Shown one piece after another: positions 12,905-38,533 of a stretch of 64,000 nt of DNA. The stretch comes from Glandiceps talaboti. Its lineage: Eukaryota; Hemichordata; Enteropneusta; Spengelidae. The stretch lies in NCBI RefSeq assembly GCF_964340395.1, contig NC_135563.1, positions 19,515,651-19,579,650 of the forward strand. Direction: 5' to 3'. Below the pieces are notes generated by a model. It was not told the origin of the DNA. It worked only from the letters and a program-made list of their open reading frames with translations, and did not search any database. The translations under genes were made by a program, and so were the position numbers. Positions within the stretch are counted from its first letter, which is position 1. Each line of letters starts with the position of its first letter.

Positions 12905-13126
12905 AGTCTGCTGATTGTGTCAACCTGCTTGTAGTCTGCTGATTGTGTCAACCTGCTTGTAGTCTGCTGATTGTGTCAACCTGCTTGTAGTCTGCTGATT
13001 GTGTCAACCTGCTTGTAGTCTGCTGATTGTGTCAACCTGCTTGTAGTCTGCTGATTGTGTCAACCTGCTTGTAGTCTGCTGATTGTGTCAACCTGCTTGT
13101 AGTCTGCTGATTGTGTCAACCTGCTT
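12905..13126. repeat. 28-bp minisatellite, 8 copies
   Basis: The unit TCTGCTGATTGTGTCAACCT plus GCTTGTAG repeats about eight times with no differences seen among copies, so the array is homogenised or recent. Confidence 0.95.
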
Positions 13127-13384
13127 TGATGAAATGTTTAAATGATTGTCAACTTTCATCAGATTTTGGTGTAACTTTTCATAAATATTTCAAAATACAA
13201 CTGTAGTAGTAGAGCATGTTCTCTAAAAGCTTCAGAAAATGCTTTATTATGTTTAAGAAAACTGGATGGTCAGGGTTGGTCAATCATGATTGTAACTTCG
13301 GTATTATGTTAGAGTGGTAAAGTGCACTGTATACACAGTGGGTGGCATATGGAGATACAAATGTACCATTGCAAAATGCACATA

Positions 13385-13745
13385 TCCTGTAAAGTAGTCA
13401 TGATGGGTAAATGGTTAGAGTGGTCGGCTTTGAATCTGCAGGTTGCAGCCATTTGTTTCTGAGTGGCTAATGTCCTTGGGCAAGATTTGAACCACGACTG
13501 TGTGCCACAGTCCACCCAACTGTATAATTGGGGACCTGGTAGGATAGAGGTTGCAATATGAATGTTTTAATCCTATGTACTTATAAAAGTCTACAATGGA
13601 TTGTATGCTCCCCAGGGAGTTGAGTAAGTATAAAGGGCTGTTGTGCCACTGTAGATCCGAGCCAGGGGTAATAATTGTAAAGCTGTTTGAGCACAGAGTG
13701 GGAAACCACTACATTGTATATAAAAACCAACATTATTATTATTGT
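13385..13745 (+). mobile_element. tRNA-derived SINE, full-length-like copy
   Basis: The left end (about 13398-13450) looks like a tRNA 5' half: GGGTAAATGGTTAGAGTGG resembles an A box and AGGTTGCAGCC resembles a decayed B box. The body runs through a conserved part, GGGGTAATAATTGTAAAGCT, to an (ATT)n tail at 13730-13750. Related sequence appears in the opposite orientation at 44990-45245 and 53085-53400. The short open frames here are by-products. The family name is unknown to me. Confidence 0.65.
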
Positions 13746-14682
13746 TATTATGCGGTTGTAAAAATAGTATCATTTGGGGTATGGATACTTTTGTCAAACT
13801 TTCTCTGTTTTGAAACGTGTCTCAGTTTTGTGGTCATATGCCGTAACAACAGTATAGAAGATTGGCCACCATTTTGTTTGTTTGTGTTCAGAATCACTGC
13901 ATACATGTATGTCTAATCAGAACTTGAAGGGTGTTTTTTGATGGTGTTTAACCTGAATATCATGATGTTTAACATCCCATAACTGATATTTTTTGTTAAA
14001 CGTCATCAAGAATGATTGATCAGGGCATAGGTGTATGAAAATGTAGTATATTGTCCCAACATATTTTTTCAGTGTGACATATATTACATGGTTTATTGTA
14101 TGTTAGCAAATCTGTTTGACCAAAATAAACACATATCCTGTTATTTTATTTGATTATGGAATACAGAAATGAAATCATAGCCACTCTGGACACATCTTTA
14201 TTGATGACAGTAATCAAGTACACTTGCTGTGATATTGATTCATATTTTACTCATCCCATCTGTGTGAATATAGAATATTACAGGCAAGAGACAGCCTCCA
14301 ATATTTTACTTCAATGTACCACAGCGCGGGTGTTATTTCCTCAGGATGAAAGCTTTTGACATTTCATGCTACAGTGTTTCATCTTCTTTGTTTTTATTCT
14401 ATCATCCAAATTGGTTATGAAGTAATTTTCTTTTTTAAGAATCTATCATTTTATGTCATGACCTAGGAAATAGGAAATGTTGTCTATACATTTCAAGGTC
14501 ACTTCCTGGTATAGCCTTTTTACATTGCCAGCTGTGATTTTGCTTCAATGTCTCACTAACTGTATATTGGGGATGTAATGGTTACTTTACAATATAAGTT
14601 ACCCATGTCTATATAGTTGTACTGTGGGTATTTTGGCTGGCCAAGATAAACAAATGTGACTAGTATTGTACAGGTCCACTGG

Positions 14683-15262
14683 GTGCAAAGGTTTGGTTTT
14701 GGACCACTCCACTTATTTAGACATGGTAAGGGTGCAAAGGTTTGGTTTTGGACCACTCCACTTATTTAGACATGGTAAGGGTGCAAGGGTTTGGTTTTTG
14801 GACCACTCCACTTATTTAGACATGGTAAGGGTGCAAGGGTTTGGTTTTTGGACCACTCCACTTATTTAGACATGGTAAGGGTGCAAGGGTTTGGTTTTTG
14901 GACCACTCCACTTATTTAGACATGGTAAGGGTGCAAGGGTTTGGTTTTTGGACCACTACACCTATTTAGACATGGTAAGGGTGCAAGGGTTTGGTTTTTG
15001 GACCACTCCACTTATTTAGACATGGTAAGGGTGCAAGGGTTTGGTTTTTGGACCACTCCACTTATTTAGACATGGTAAGGGTGCAAGGGTTTGGTTTTTG
15101 GACCACTCCACTTATTTAGCCATGGTAAGGATGCAAGGGTTTGGTTTTTGGACCACTCCACTTATTTAGACATGGTAAGGGTGCAAGGGTTTGGTTTTTG
15201 GACCACTACACTTATTTAGACATGGTAAGGGTACAAGGGTTTTGTTTTTGGACCACTACACT
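14683..15262. repeat. 50-bp minisatellite, about 11-12 copies
   Basis: The unit GTGCAAGGGTTTGGTTTTTG plus GACCACTCCACTTATTTAGA plus CATGGTAAGG repeats with a 50-bp period (the first copies are 49 bp). Only scattered substitutions separate copies. The repeated peptide-like reading is an artefact. Confidence 0.95.
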
Positions 15263-15649
15263 ATATGAAATATGTACAGACATGACTGGGAAAAGAAAAC
15301 AGACATACATGAAAGTCAAGTCAAGAACACAGTGAATTTATTTCTTTGTTTTAAATGTTTTAAAAAAAGGGTCAGCAGCTTTAACCTAGGGTTGGACAGG
15401 TTATCGGAAGCATGCATGTACAAATTTTTTTTTATTGGGGTTCAAAAGATGTTATTCAGTCCTAAAAGTAATGGGACATATCCAAAACCCGCAATTCAAA
15501 AAATGAAAAGAACAAACCTTAAATTTTTTCCATGTGTTACGATTGACATGAGGGTTTTTGCTTTAGTTTCTTTGATAGCTGTTCAAATTTGGTATCACAA
15601 TGAACTAATACTCTCTTTCTATCACATGCATAGCGTTTCCCCGACCCTG

Positions 15650-15950
15650 CTCATGTTACTAGTCAACATTCTATATATCCACCCCATAATATGCAAGTTA
15701 CTAGTCAACATTCTATATATCCACCCCATGATATGCACTACTACCCCATGATATGCAGTACTACTCAATATTCTATATATCCACTCCATGATATGCACTA
15801 CTAGTCAACATCCTATATATCCACCCCATGAGATGCACTACTACTCAATATTCTATATATCCACCCCATGATATGCAAGTTACTAGTCAACATTCTATAT
15901 ATCCACCCCATAATATACATGTATACTACTAGTCAACATTCTGTATCCAC
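15650..15950. repeat. degenerate tandem repeat, about 43-bp and shorter units
   Basis: Repeated blocks of TAGTCAACATTCTATATATC followed by CACCCCATGATATGCA, with some units shortened. AT-rich, no gene. Confidence 0.85.
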
Positions 15951-16439
15951 TCCTCGATCCTACTGGCACTCCCAACCCATCGGCCACCAACAATGTCCAA
16001 GTCTAACATCATGAAAGATATACATGTAAACTGAAACTGAGTTCACTACTCAAGACAATGGGAACTTGACAGCAATTATAAAAGAGAAACCCCATAACTT
16101 TAGATCTTCTAAAAGGAAGTTACTAAGTGATATCAACTGATGTCTTTGGTGCTAAGGTTGCTGAACTTTCGATAAAGATATAATCATGAACAATTTAGCA
16201 GCTTGGATGTATAATTATGAAACTTCTCCTTTCTGTATGGGTAAAGGAAAATGTAACTTGATGGTATGCATTGTTGTAATATCATACTATGAATATAACT
16301 TTATAGTTATACTAAACTTATATGAGAGTACATATTAATACAAAATAATAGATTATTTTGGGGCTTTTTTTAATAAAAAGTAAGAAGCAAGAGACAAACA
16401 AAGGGAAAAGTACTTACTGATAGTAATAATAATGAAGTT

Positions 16440-16765
16440 TTTATTTGGCACGTTGTCCCACATCGTGCACCGCAGTGTAATGATAGCCAAATTTTATTGA
16501 TGTGAGTAAAAATGAGAAAAACTGGGATTTTACCCACATAGTAAGAAATAGGAGAACACATAATCTTGTGTGCGTCAGTGGCACATGAAATTGAAATTGG
16601 CTTAGAGGACGCACTGCTGAAAGTGCTTTACGTCTGTCACATCTATAGTAGTAGTAGTACAGCGTCCTTTTATAGTATAATTCCTCAACCTGCTGGGCCA
16701 AGGGAGCATACTGTGGTGCAGTGGACCTTTCTAGTTCATTTATACCCAGGGGAACATACATAAGT
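16440..16765 (-). repeat. possible diverged SINE copy
   Basis: Fragments such as ATAATAATAATGAAGTTTTT and TGGGCCAAGGGAGCATACTG recall parts of the SINE seen at 13385 and 44990, but the match is patchy and could not be aligned end to end by eye. Confidence 0.25.
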
Positions 16766-16798
16766 TTAGATAAATCTTTAACATAGCAACCTCTATTC

Positions 16799-16879
16799 TA
16801 GACTGTAAGATATGTAGCGTTGTTCCGTCCTCATCGGCCTCCAATGTGTGAGGGCGCCCATCAAGGCGTACCTTACAGA
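16799..16879. mobile_element. small CTGTAAGATA inverted-repeat element (short copy)
   Basis: Begins TAGACTGTAAGATATGTAGC and ends AGGCGTACCTTACAG, with an inner AGGGCGCCC. It has the same plan as the 102-bp copy at 42786-42887. The ends are inverted repeats of each other. Confidence 0.7.
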
Positions 16880-17598
16880 GATAGCCCTATCTTTCCAGGT
16901 CTCTATATTGCTTGTGCTTTTGTCTTGACTTTGGTGAAAGATAACATTCATTCCAAGCTCTATGGTTAAAATAAATGAAAAGTCCAGTGTGTACTGGTAG
17001 AATAATATAATTCCTGCGCCATTATTTCATGACATGCCATGTCATGATAATGTCCATTTCACTGAATTCAATCGTCAGTTGTTAACTTTCTGAAAGCTCT
17101 ACATGTAATTGTTGGCAATATTTACTTCTTTCTTTGTTTAACTTGCATACTGTACTTGAAAATTACGAACTTAAAGTTAAAATTACAAAGAAATGGAACA
17201 AAAATTTGTGTATTAAAACACAACAAATGTGAAAACTTGATATTGATTTTGAAGTTTTGCAGGATTATTTTCATGGTCACTTGATAGTATGCAAGGATTT
17301 AAGCCATGTATTTATGTTTTCTGTGTTCCGTGGGAGTTCAAGACGAGTTTCAAATGTATGTTTTATTTTGTTTGTCAAATTAGAATTGTTAATTGTTTTT
17401 TGTCAAAAAGTCTATTTGTGGTAAATTTCTGTATTACATGATGATACCACTCATGGTAAACCACAATAGATATGCACATTGATGACAAACCACAGTAAGA
17501 AAAAAGTTACAGCTGTAGATTTAGTCTACTCACAGGCTTTTGAAATATGTATATGACTGGTACAAGTTTTGATTTCTCTGCTTTGTTTCAGATTCAAG

Positions 17599-31815
<14,217 letters not shown>

Positions 31816-31825
31816 TAGTAATAAT

Positions 31826-31831
31826 AATAAA
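31826..31831 (+). terminator. possible polyadenylation signal AATAAA for SH3BP2
   Basis: AATAAA lies 11 bp past the TGA stop. That would give a very short 3' UTR, so a later signal in the following AT-rich DNA could be used instead. Confidence 0.3.
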
Positions 31832-33101
31832 GTGATCAGTATATTGTATGTTACACCAACCTTCAACTCCTTAAGATGAGCAAAGTAATCACAACTTAGA
31901 GCATCCCTAGGTATCCCTGACTTCTCCATTATGATGAAACTACATTGTACCATCATTGCCTCACTGGAGCCCTTCTGTTCCTTACAATACATGACTGCAA
32001 TGATATGTTAGGTGCTGTCTGTATCTATTCACAGACATCTTGAAGATTATCAATCAGTTTTCAGTGATTTGAGAAGCAGTAGGAAATATGATATCCAAGG
32101 GGAACTTGGCAAACTTGTTTGCTGACTTTTTATAGATATATCTGGAGTTATAAATCCAAAGATGAAAATACTGTGGCTAACAGTGTCAGTCGTGTAGCCA
32201 CCATAGATGTAACCCTTGTTACCTTCCTTCTTATAGTATATGTTTCTTCTGTAAGGTAGCCTGCTGCTGTCCATGTTTGGCTGCCCCACAATAGGTTATT
32301 TGTCTGTTATCAGTCACTGTATACATCCCACATGCTTTTCACTGACATAGTAATTTTGAGACCTGTTTTTTTTTTTTCTGGTGCATATATGTGTTACTGA
32401 ATTTGAAATGGAGCCAGCATTAAGACAACGGTATTCACTAAGTACTACTGGGGAAATATTGCTAACCATATAAGCAAACAAAACAAACATTACATATTCA
32501 AACTTTTAAATTTTTACAACCAAGATGACAGGACTTTCATAAACAATCTTTCAATTATATATAAAACACTGTTAACTTGCAATTTTAACAAATGGCAATG
32601 CATCATTAAGATTAAGTAGAGCAACTTATAGGAGATATTAAGAACACTTATTGTGAGCAAAGTAAACTTTCCATATGGAAGGTAGTCTACATATGCTAAT
32701 TTGGCCTGTACAATTTCACTTCCTTCAAAATATTGTTTTTTTATACAATGTACACATATGAAACTTGCCTGTATCAGACTGTATGTGACAAAAATGAATT
32801 TGTGCATATTTTTCCAGTTCCATTTCTAGTTTTTGAAGGACTGATATATATGTAGGATTAGTTAAGTAGGGATATAGTTTTTTGAAGGGCGCGTTTTAAC
32901 CATAAGGGTTGTGTCCCTTTTTGTTGTTTCTCATCTTTACACCATAACAGTGATGGGATGGTCAGTTTAAATTTTGTTACAAAATGTGGGTGTACACGTT
33001 GATGATGTTTTGAATTGATAATCATCTGTTAACAGTCTGGACGCTGTAGAAAGGCCAATTGAAGTGTAGCATATTCAGTGTGCTGCTGTGTTTTTGTTGG
33101 C

Positions 33102-33492
33102 TGTCATACCTCCTAGCCCTCATTTCCAAAGTTTGTCCTGATTAATGATAAAATTGATTGAGGTATAATTAAACCACACCCCCAAAAATCATTATTGATC
33201 ACCTGTAAGTTAAATTTACATATTAAGTACATGTAAATTACTTGCAAATTATCACCTGCCCACTAATTGTTTAATGATAACTCTTGTGTGTGTGACCATC
33301 TCAGTAATGCTTGCACATTTACATAATGACTTCATTTGAATACTGATAGTCTGGCTAGTTGTGCACATTTGCATAATGACTTCATTTGAATAATGATAGT
33401 CTGACTTGTCATGGTTGTAAGCACAGCCCACTGTGATGTCAGTGCGTAGCGGTAATCAGGACAAGCTTTGAATACAAGGGCTAGGAGGTACA
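33102..33492. mobile_element. foldback element with CCTCCTAGCCCT termini
   Basis: The left end CATACCTCCTAGCCCTCATT continues through TTTGTCCTGATTA. The right end is its inverted copy (TAATCAGGACAAGC to AGGGCTAGGAGGTA), giving arms of about 40 bp. Inside, a direct repeat of about 38 bp with CATAATGACTTCATTTGAAT occurs twice (about 33322 and 33373). Confidence 0.8.
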
Positions 33493-34408
33493 ACAGCTCA
33501 CGATGTTAACACAACAGCAAAGTCAACAGGCTAAATTGAAGTCAGAAGGAAACTGAACCGCTTGCATTATTCTAGATATCTCAAACTTCTATAATAAACT
33601 ATCATTTCAGCCAGGTACTCATTTGTAACATTGCCGTTGACATGACTAGCATTATAGAAGGAGTTGACCATAGAGGGGGTCAGTTTTTTTTTTTTTTTAA
33701 ATCGTCTGAAGCAAAACTAATGTGGCCATCCATGTGTTCTATATATTATAATAAAAATATTAGTTGAAATGAATGAGGCACATTGTAAATAAACATACAC
33801 TGTATATATTCATGTACAGTGTCTTTTTATGCCAATACATTTGGTTCAGTACTAGGTATATAGTTTGACAATTAAGAAGTTTTGTTTGAGAACCTGTGCA
33901 GGTCAAAAAATAATAGACATTCCATGTCATATTCAGTTTAATTTTATCAGTGAATTAATCCATTCGGTTGTCATGGCAACACTTGTTAGCAAGCGAAAAA
34001 TAGAAAACAGATAATCTAGGTAGCCAATATGGATGTTATGTCAGTTTCATATCTTTATTTGAATTTCTTGAAAGGCTCCCAAACTTTGACAGAATTCATA
34101 CCCAACAGGAGTCAAACTAACGATATCACTCGTATATGTATGACAGGAAAGGTGACAAAATTAAAGATTAGTTGAAAAAATAACAATTTGATATAGCAAA
34201 GTTAGATGTTGTCATGGATACAGAATCCACGTGTCGTATTAATAGTTCTCATGATTATTTTCTGATTTTGGGTTTTAAAAATAGAAGATAGAAATTTTGA
34301 ATATAATAACTATCCATGTTGAAAAATGTCACCTTTTTTGTCATTTTTTATTCCTTAAGATTTGTTGTATTTTTCTATTTTCATCAGCCTTGAGTCTGAT
34401 GTTAGAGC

Positions 34409-34440
34409 AGTGTAAGACTAATGAGGGCGCCCTGACATGG
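34409..34440. repeat. fragment of the CTGTAAGATA small element
   Basis: GTAAGACTAATGAGGGCGCC followed by CTGACATGG resembles part of the 42786-42887 element. A similar end fragment is at about 4890-4927 (AAGGCGCCCTGTCATAGTGT then ATCCTACAGACTA). Confidence 0.4.
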
Positions 34441-34504
34441 TCTTCTCTTCTGTTTGCTTTCAATACAAAAATGTATATGGTTTGTATTGATATGGTTGAA
34501 ATCT

Positions 34505-34770
34505 ATTAGGGACAATATGAGAGAGCCCTTTGATACGTGAGTGCAAGTGTGGCGTACTTGGGGTATTTGCATGAGTGCTTGCAGTGTTCTCTGTGCCCAT
34601 ACTGTCCGCAGCAGAAAACACTGCAAGCATGAGTGCAAATACCCTTTAGTACCCACACTGGTACTCATGTGGCATGGGGTTCTGTTATTATTACATATGT
34701 TTATTTGAAACAGCAAATTTCCATATAAAGCATACAAATCGTACAACACAAATGTGTGTAATGAATGATT
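34505..34770. mobile_element. dispersed repeat with strong internal stem
   Basis: GTACTTGGGGTATTTGCATG, then GAGTGCTTGCAGTGTT, is mirrored by AACACTGCAAGCATGAGTGC, then AAATACCC. This forms a stem of about 35 bp around a short centre, followed by TTCTGTTATTATTACATATG. It is the clearest copy of the family at 21665, 27650 and 28905. Confidence 0.75.
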
Positions 34771-36719
34771 GCATCCTCATTTGCATATCATTTGTATGCA
34801 GGTATGCAATAATGTTTTCGGTATTACACTGCAGTGAAACTCACTAAGTATTCACATGCACCAGTTGGCAGAGACTGAGGTAATCATGGTACCAAATAAA
34901 TTCACCCATGATTAATTGCACCAACACTGAAAACAGTAAAGTGAAGGATACTAGCTTCTCTGTGTGTATTGTACAGCTCAAAATCATACCCAATGATTCA
35001 ATTTTAACTATATTACCAGATGTCTGCTGCTCACATATAATTTATAATTCTACATAGCAATCTTGTACTCAGTTGCTGGAATGAGTTCCTGACCAAGTAT
35101 TTGAATTATTTTCTAGTTGGGAAAAGTCTTCATATTTATAGATTATGAATCTTGTACTGTATTTGCAGGCAAATTAATAGTGTATAAATTATTTTATAGG
35201 TTTGTAGTATACACATCTTCATAAACAGAATGTTGTGTCTACTTTCATAAACAACGGCCTGTATTGGCACAGTGCTTTTAAATATTTCATTGAATATCCA
35301 GATGTGTTCTAGTTGGGGTGTTTGTAGTACCAGCACTCCATAACAGTTCAACTTATCCACACCTGCAAACAAGATAATTACTGTTTCTTGTGTGCTTTTA
35401 AAAAAGTGATGTCAAGAAATTTTCTTTAGAACTTACTGATGACATCAGCCATTTTTATTTTGTATGGCTCATAAATATATATATACAGGAATTAATTGAT
35501 GATAAACTTAACAAATTATCCCTTTCTTTCCAAATGTTCTCTGGTATAACAAGTAAATGTAATTTACTGTATAAATTAGAGCATTCACATGCGTTTTTAA
35601 AAGTCAAAATGCTTTCTTTGTGTAGGTCAGAGGTCAATGAGTAATCTTCGCAACAAACAAGTTTGGGTGTAGTGAAGCAGAGCCAAACTTATCCATCAAG
35701 ATCTCTCTTATGAAACTCTCACTGACTTTAATAGTCGTCAACCATTGGTTCCTTTGATTACTGACATCAACATTGTCACTTGGGGATCCATGCAATAGTT
35801 TGGTATGCAAGTGTTACAAACATGCATGTTACCACATCAATGTAATTTGAAAGGGGTGGAGCCTTAGCCATTGTTCACCTACTCTCAGTAAGATATTTTC
35901 TTCATGGAACAGAAAATTGTAGCAACAGAGATATACAGATTTCTATTGGGTGATAAGTCAGGGTCAATGAAGGTTGACTTCTAAGACCAATTGCAATGCC
36001 AACAATATTTGCTGAAATGAAAATTTGTGGCTGTTTAGAGATATCTTCATCTATTTTGATACTATACTGGGTAAATATACCCATAATACAAATATACACT
36101 GTAGACATTGAACCGATGCGTGATGTAGATTATATGAACATTAAATTTGCCAGTTATTTGGATCAGTTTTGTTTTTTACTTAGAACTTCTCAAAGTGCTG
36201 CATTGCTATATCACAAACTCAATTATAGCATTACCATGTGAAGATATTTAGTCAAATTTTATAGTACAAAGCAACATTCGTTGTTATAACTAATGATATG
36301 TAAATGTATGCAGAATATATAATTGTCATTACTTCATTACAAATTGTATCTATGGGGTGTCATAGTTGGTAATAATACATATACAGCTATAGGGTTTAGC
36401 AGTATTGCTAGAATAGAAAAAACTAAGATGCCAAAAATACATTCTTATTTCACGTAATTTATTGTTTCGCCAACTGAATTGATAAGCTGTAGTAATTGAA
36501 GTCTACAAACTGTGTCGTAGTTGAGCAGTTATAGTCAAGTATCATTTTGAATTGAAGGTGATAATAGCTGATTTCTTACTTTATTTCAGAGATTTTCTTG
36601 CCTTATTTTCCAAGATATTGTATAACACTATTAAGGCAGTGAATATCAAATATAAAGCTGTTTAGCTGTATTCTTTTTGCAAATAAAAAATTGTGCCCAG
36701 TAAAATGTATGTACTGTAT

Positions 36720-36856
36720 TACTGTATTACTGTATGTATGTATGTATGTATTACTGTATTACTGTCTGTATGTATGTATGTATGTATGTATGTATGTATG
36801 TATTACTGTATGTATTACTTTATGTATGTATGTATGTATGTATTACTGTATGTATG

Positions 36857-36887
<31 letters not shown>

Positions 36888-37198
36888 TGTATGTATGTAT
36901 GTATGTGTGTGTATGTATGTATGTATGTATGTATGTATGTATGTATGTATGTATGTGTGTGTATGTATGTATGTATGTATGTATGTGTGTGTATGTATGT
37001 ATGTGTGTGTGTATGTATGTATGTATGTATGTATGTTGTATGTGTGTGTATGTATGTATGCATGTATGTATGTCTGTCTGCATGCATGCATGTATGTATG
37101 TATGTATGTGTGTGTGTGTGTATGTATGCATGTATGTATGTATGTGTGTGTGTGTGTATGTATGCATGTATGTATGTCTGTCTATCTGTCTGCATGCA

Positions 37199-37231
<33 letters not shown>

Positions 37232-37296
37232 ATGTATGTATGTATGTATGTCTGTCTGTCTGTCTGTCTGCCTGCCTGCCTGCGTGCGTTCGTGCA

Positions 37297-37343
<47 letters not shown>

Positions 37344-37344
37344 C

Positions 37345-37385
<41 letters not shown>

Positions 37386-37450
37386 GCATGCATGCATGCA
37401 TGCATGCATGCATGCATGCATGCATGTATGTATGTATGTATGTATGTCAT
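36720..37450. repeat. very large (TATG)n/(TGTC)n/(TGCG)n/(TGCA)n tetranucleotide array
   Basis: About 730 bp of tetranucleotide repeat changes register from TATG to TGTG, TGTC, TGCC, TGCG (about 37283-37342) and TGCA, then back to TATG. Long overlapping open frames of Cys/Met/Val or His/Thr/Tyr here are artefacts of a repeat without stops. Confidence 0.98.
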
Positions 37451-37764
37451 TTATTATAGTTTACTATCATAACTGAACTATAACTTTTATTAGTAGAAAA
37501 CATATTAAGATAAAATTCACACAGTTCAATTAAGTTATAAATAGCTGATGTTTCAGGATAAACCTTTCTATGAGGTGAAACCTAACACTACTAAAAGTGT
37601 GTAGAATGGAATATAGAATATAGAAAAAAGAACAATATAGCAGTTAGTATATGATATCGTTAGAATAACTTCCAAAATTCAAAATGTAATTAAAAGTATA
37701 CAAAGGCTGATCAGTGGGTAATGGGAATCAGAAAAACAACATAATATTAGTTGAGTCTGACCCC

Positions 37765-38352
37765 TGACAAAGTACTGTACTCTGGTGTACAACACACTCA
37801 GAATTGTGAAGTTCTGTACTCTGGTGTACAACACACTCCATCGTCACAAACCACAGCCTGTTTTACGGCAACATTCTTAACGAGCCATTTCAAAATGTAG
37901 TGGTAGAAATAATAATTCTGGCTTGCGAGAATGAACACACTCAGAATTGTCAAGTTCTGTACTCTGGTGTACAACACACTCTGAAGTGTCAAGTTCTGTA
38001 CTCTGGTGTACAACACACTCAGAATTGTCAAGTTCTGTACTCTAGTGCACAAAACACTCAGAATTGTCAAGTTCTGTACTTTGGTGTACAACACACTCAG
38101 AATTGTCAAGTTCTGTACTCTGGTGTACAACACACTCTGAATTGTCAAGTTCTGTACTTTGGTGTACAACACACTCTGAAGTGTCAAGTTCTGTACTCTG
38201 GTGTACAACACACTCTGAAGTGTCAAGTTCTGTACTTTGGTGTACAACACACTCAGAATTGTCAAGTTCTGTACTCTAGTGTACAACACACTCAGAATTG
38301 TCAAGTTCTGTACTCTGGTGTACAACACACTCAGAATTGTCAAGTTCTGTAC
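37765..38352. repeat. 39-bp minisatellite, about 2 + 11 copies
   Basis: The unit TCAGAATTGTCAAGTTCTGT plus ACTCTGGTGTACAACACAC repeats every 39 bp. Two copies at 37770-37835 are separated from about eleven more (37935-38352) by about 95 bp of unrelated sequence. The unit length is a multiple of three, which keeps frames open on both strands. It lies just beyond the 3' end of the sulfotransferase gene. Confidence 0.95.
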
Positions 38353-38533
38353 AGAAAATCATAGTACTTTTTCATTAAAGTTACGACAACTTGAATTCAA
38401 TAAAAATATATTGAAGTCAAAACAGACAAACGCACAATGATTGTCTATGCAGTAAAGTAATAATGTAAAAATAGTAAAACGTGACTCCATTCTAGTTCGC
38501 CATACATGATCATAAGCACTTCACTACTCAATT

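Larger units (their letters stand above)
8866..17591. other. non-coding stretch upstream of SH3BP2
   Basis: Apart from the repeats listed separately (48-bp, 6-bp, 28-bp, 50-bp and about 43-bp tandem arrays, a SINE and small foldback elements), no exon with good borders and protein similarity was recognised on either strand. It may be intergenic DNA or a long 5' intron of SH3BP2. Confidence 0.5.
31832..36689. other. non-coding stretch between SH3BP2 and the sulfotransferase
   Basis: No exon was recognised. The left part may be 3' UTR of SH3BP2. It contains two inverted-repeat elements listed separately and is otherwise AT-rich unique sequence. Confidence 0.5.

Noticed and set aside
12905-15262. 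Regularly spaced repeats that might be mistaken for a CRISPR array
   Set aside because: Units are contiguous, without unique spacers, and the sequence is plainly animal.
36691-37476. Several overlapping open frames of 190-260 codons on both strands (Cys/Met/Val-rich or His/Thr/Tyr-rich)
   Set aside because: They lie wholly inside the tetranucleotide array, where no unit encodes a stop; no splice sites and no protein similarity.
37798-38364. Open frames of 150-180 codons on both strands with regular repeats
   Set aside because: By-product of the 39-bp minisatellite, whose period is divisible by three.
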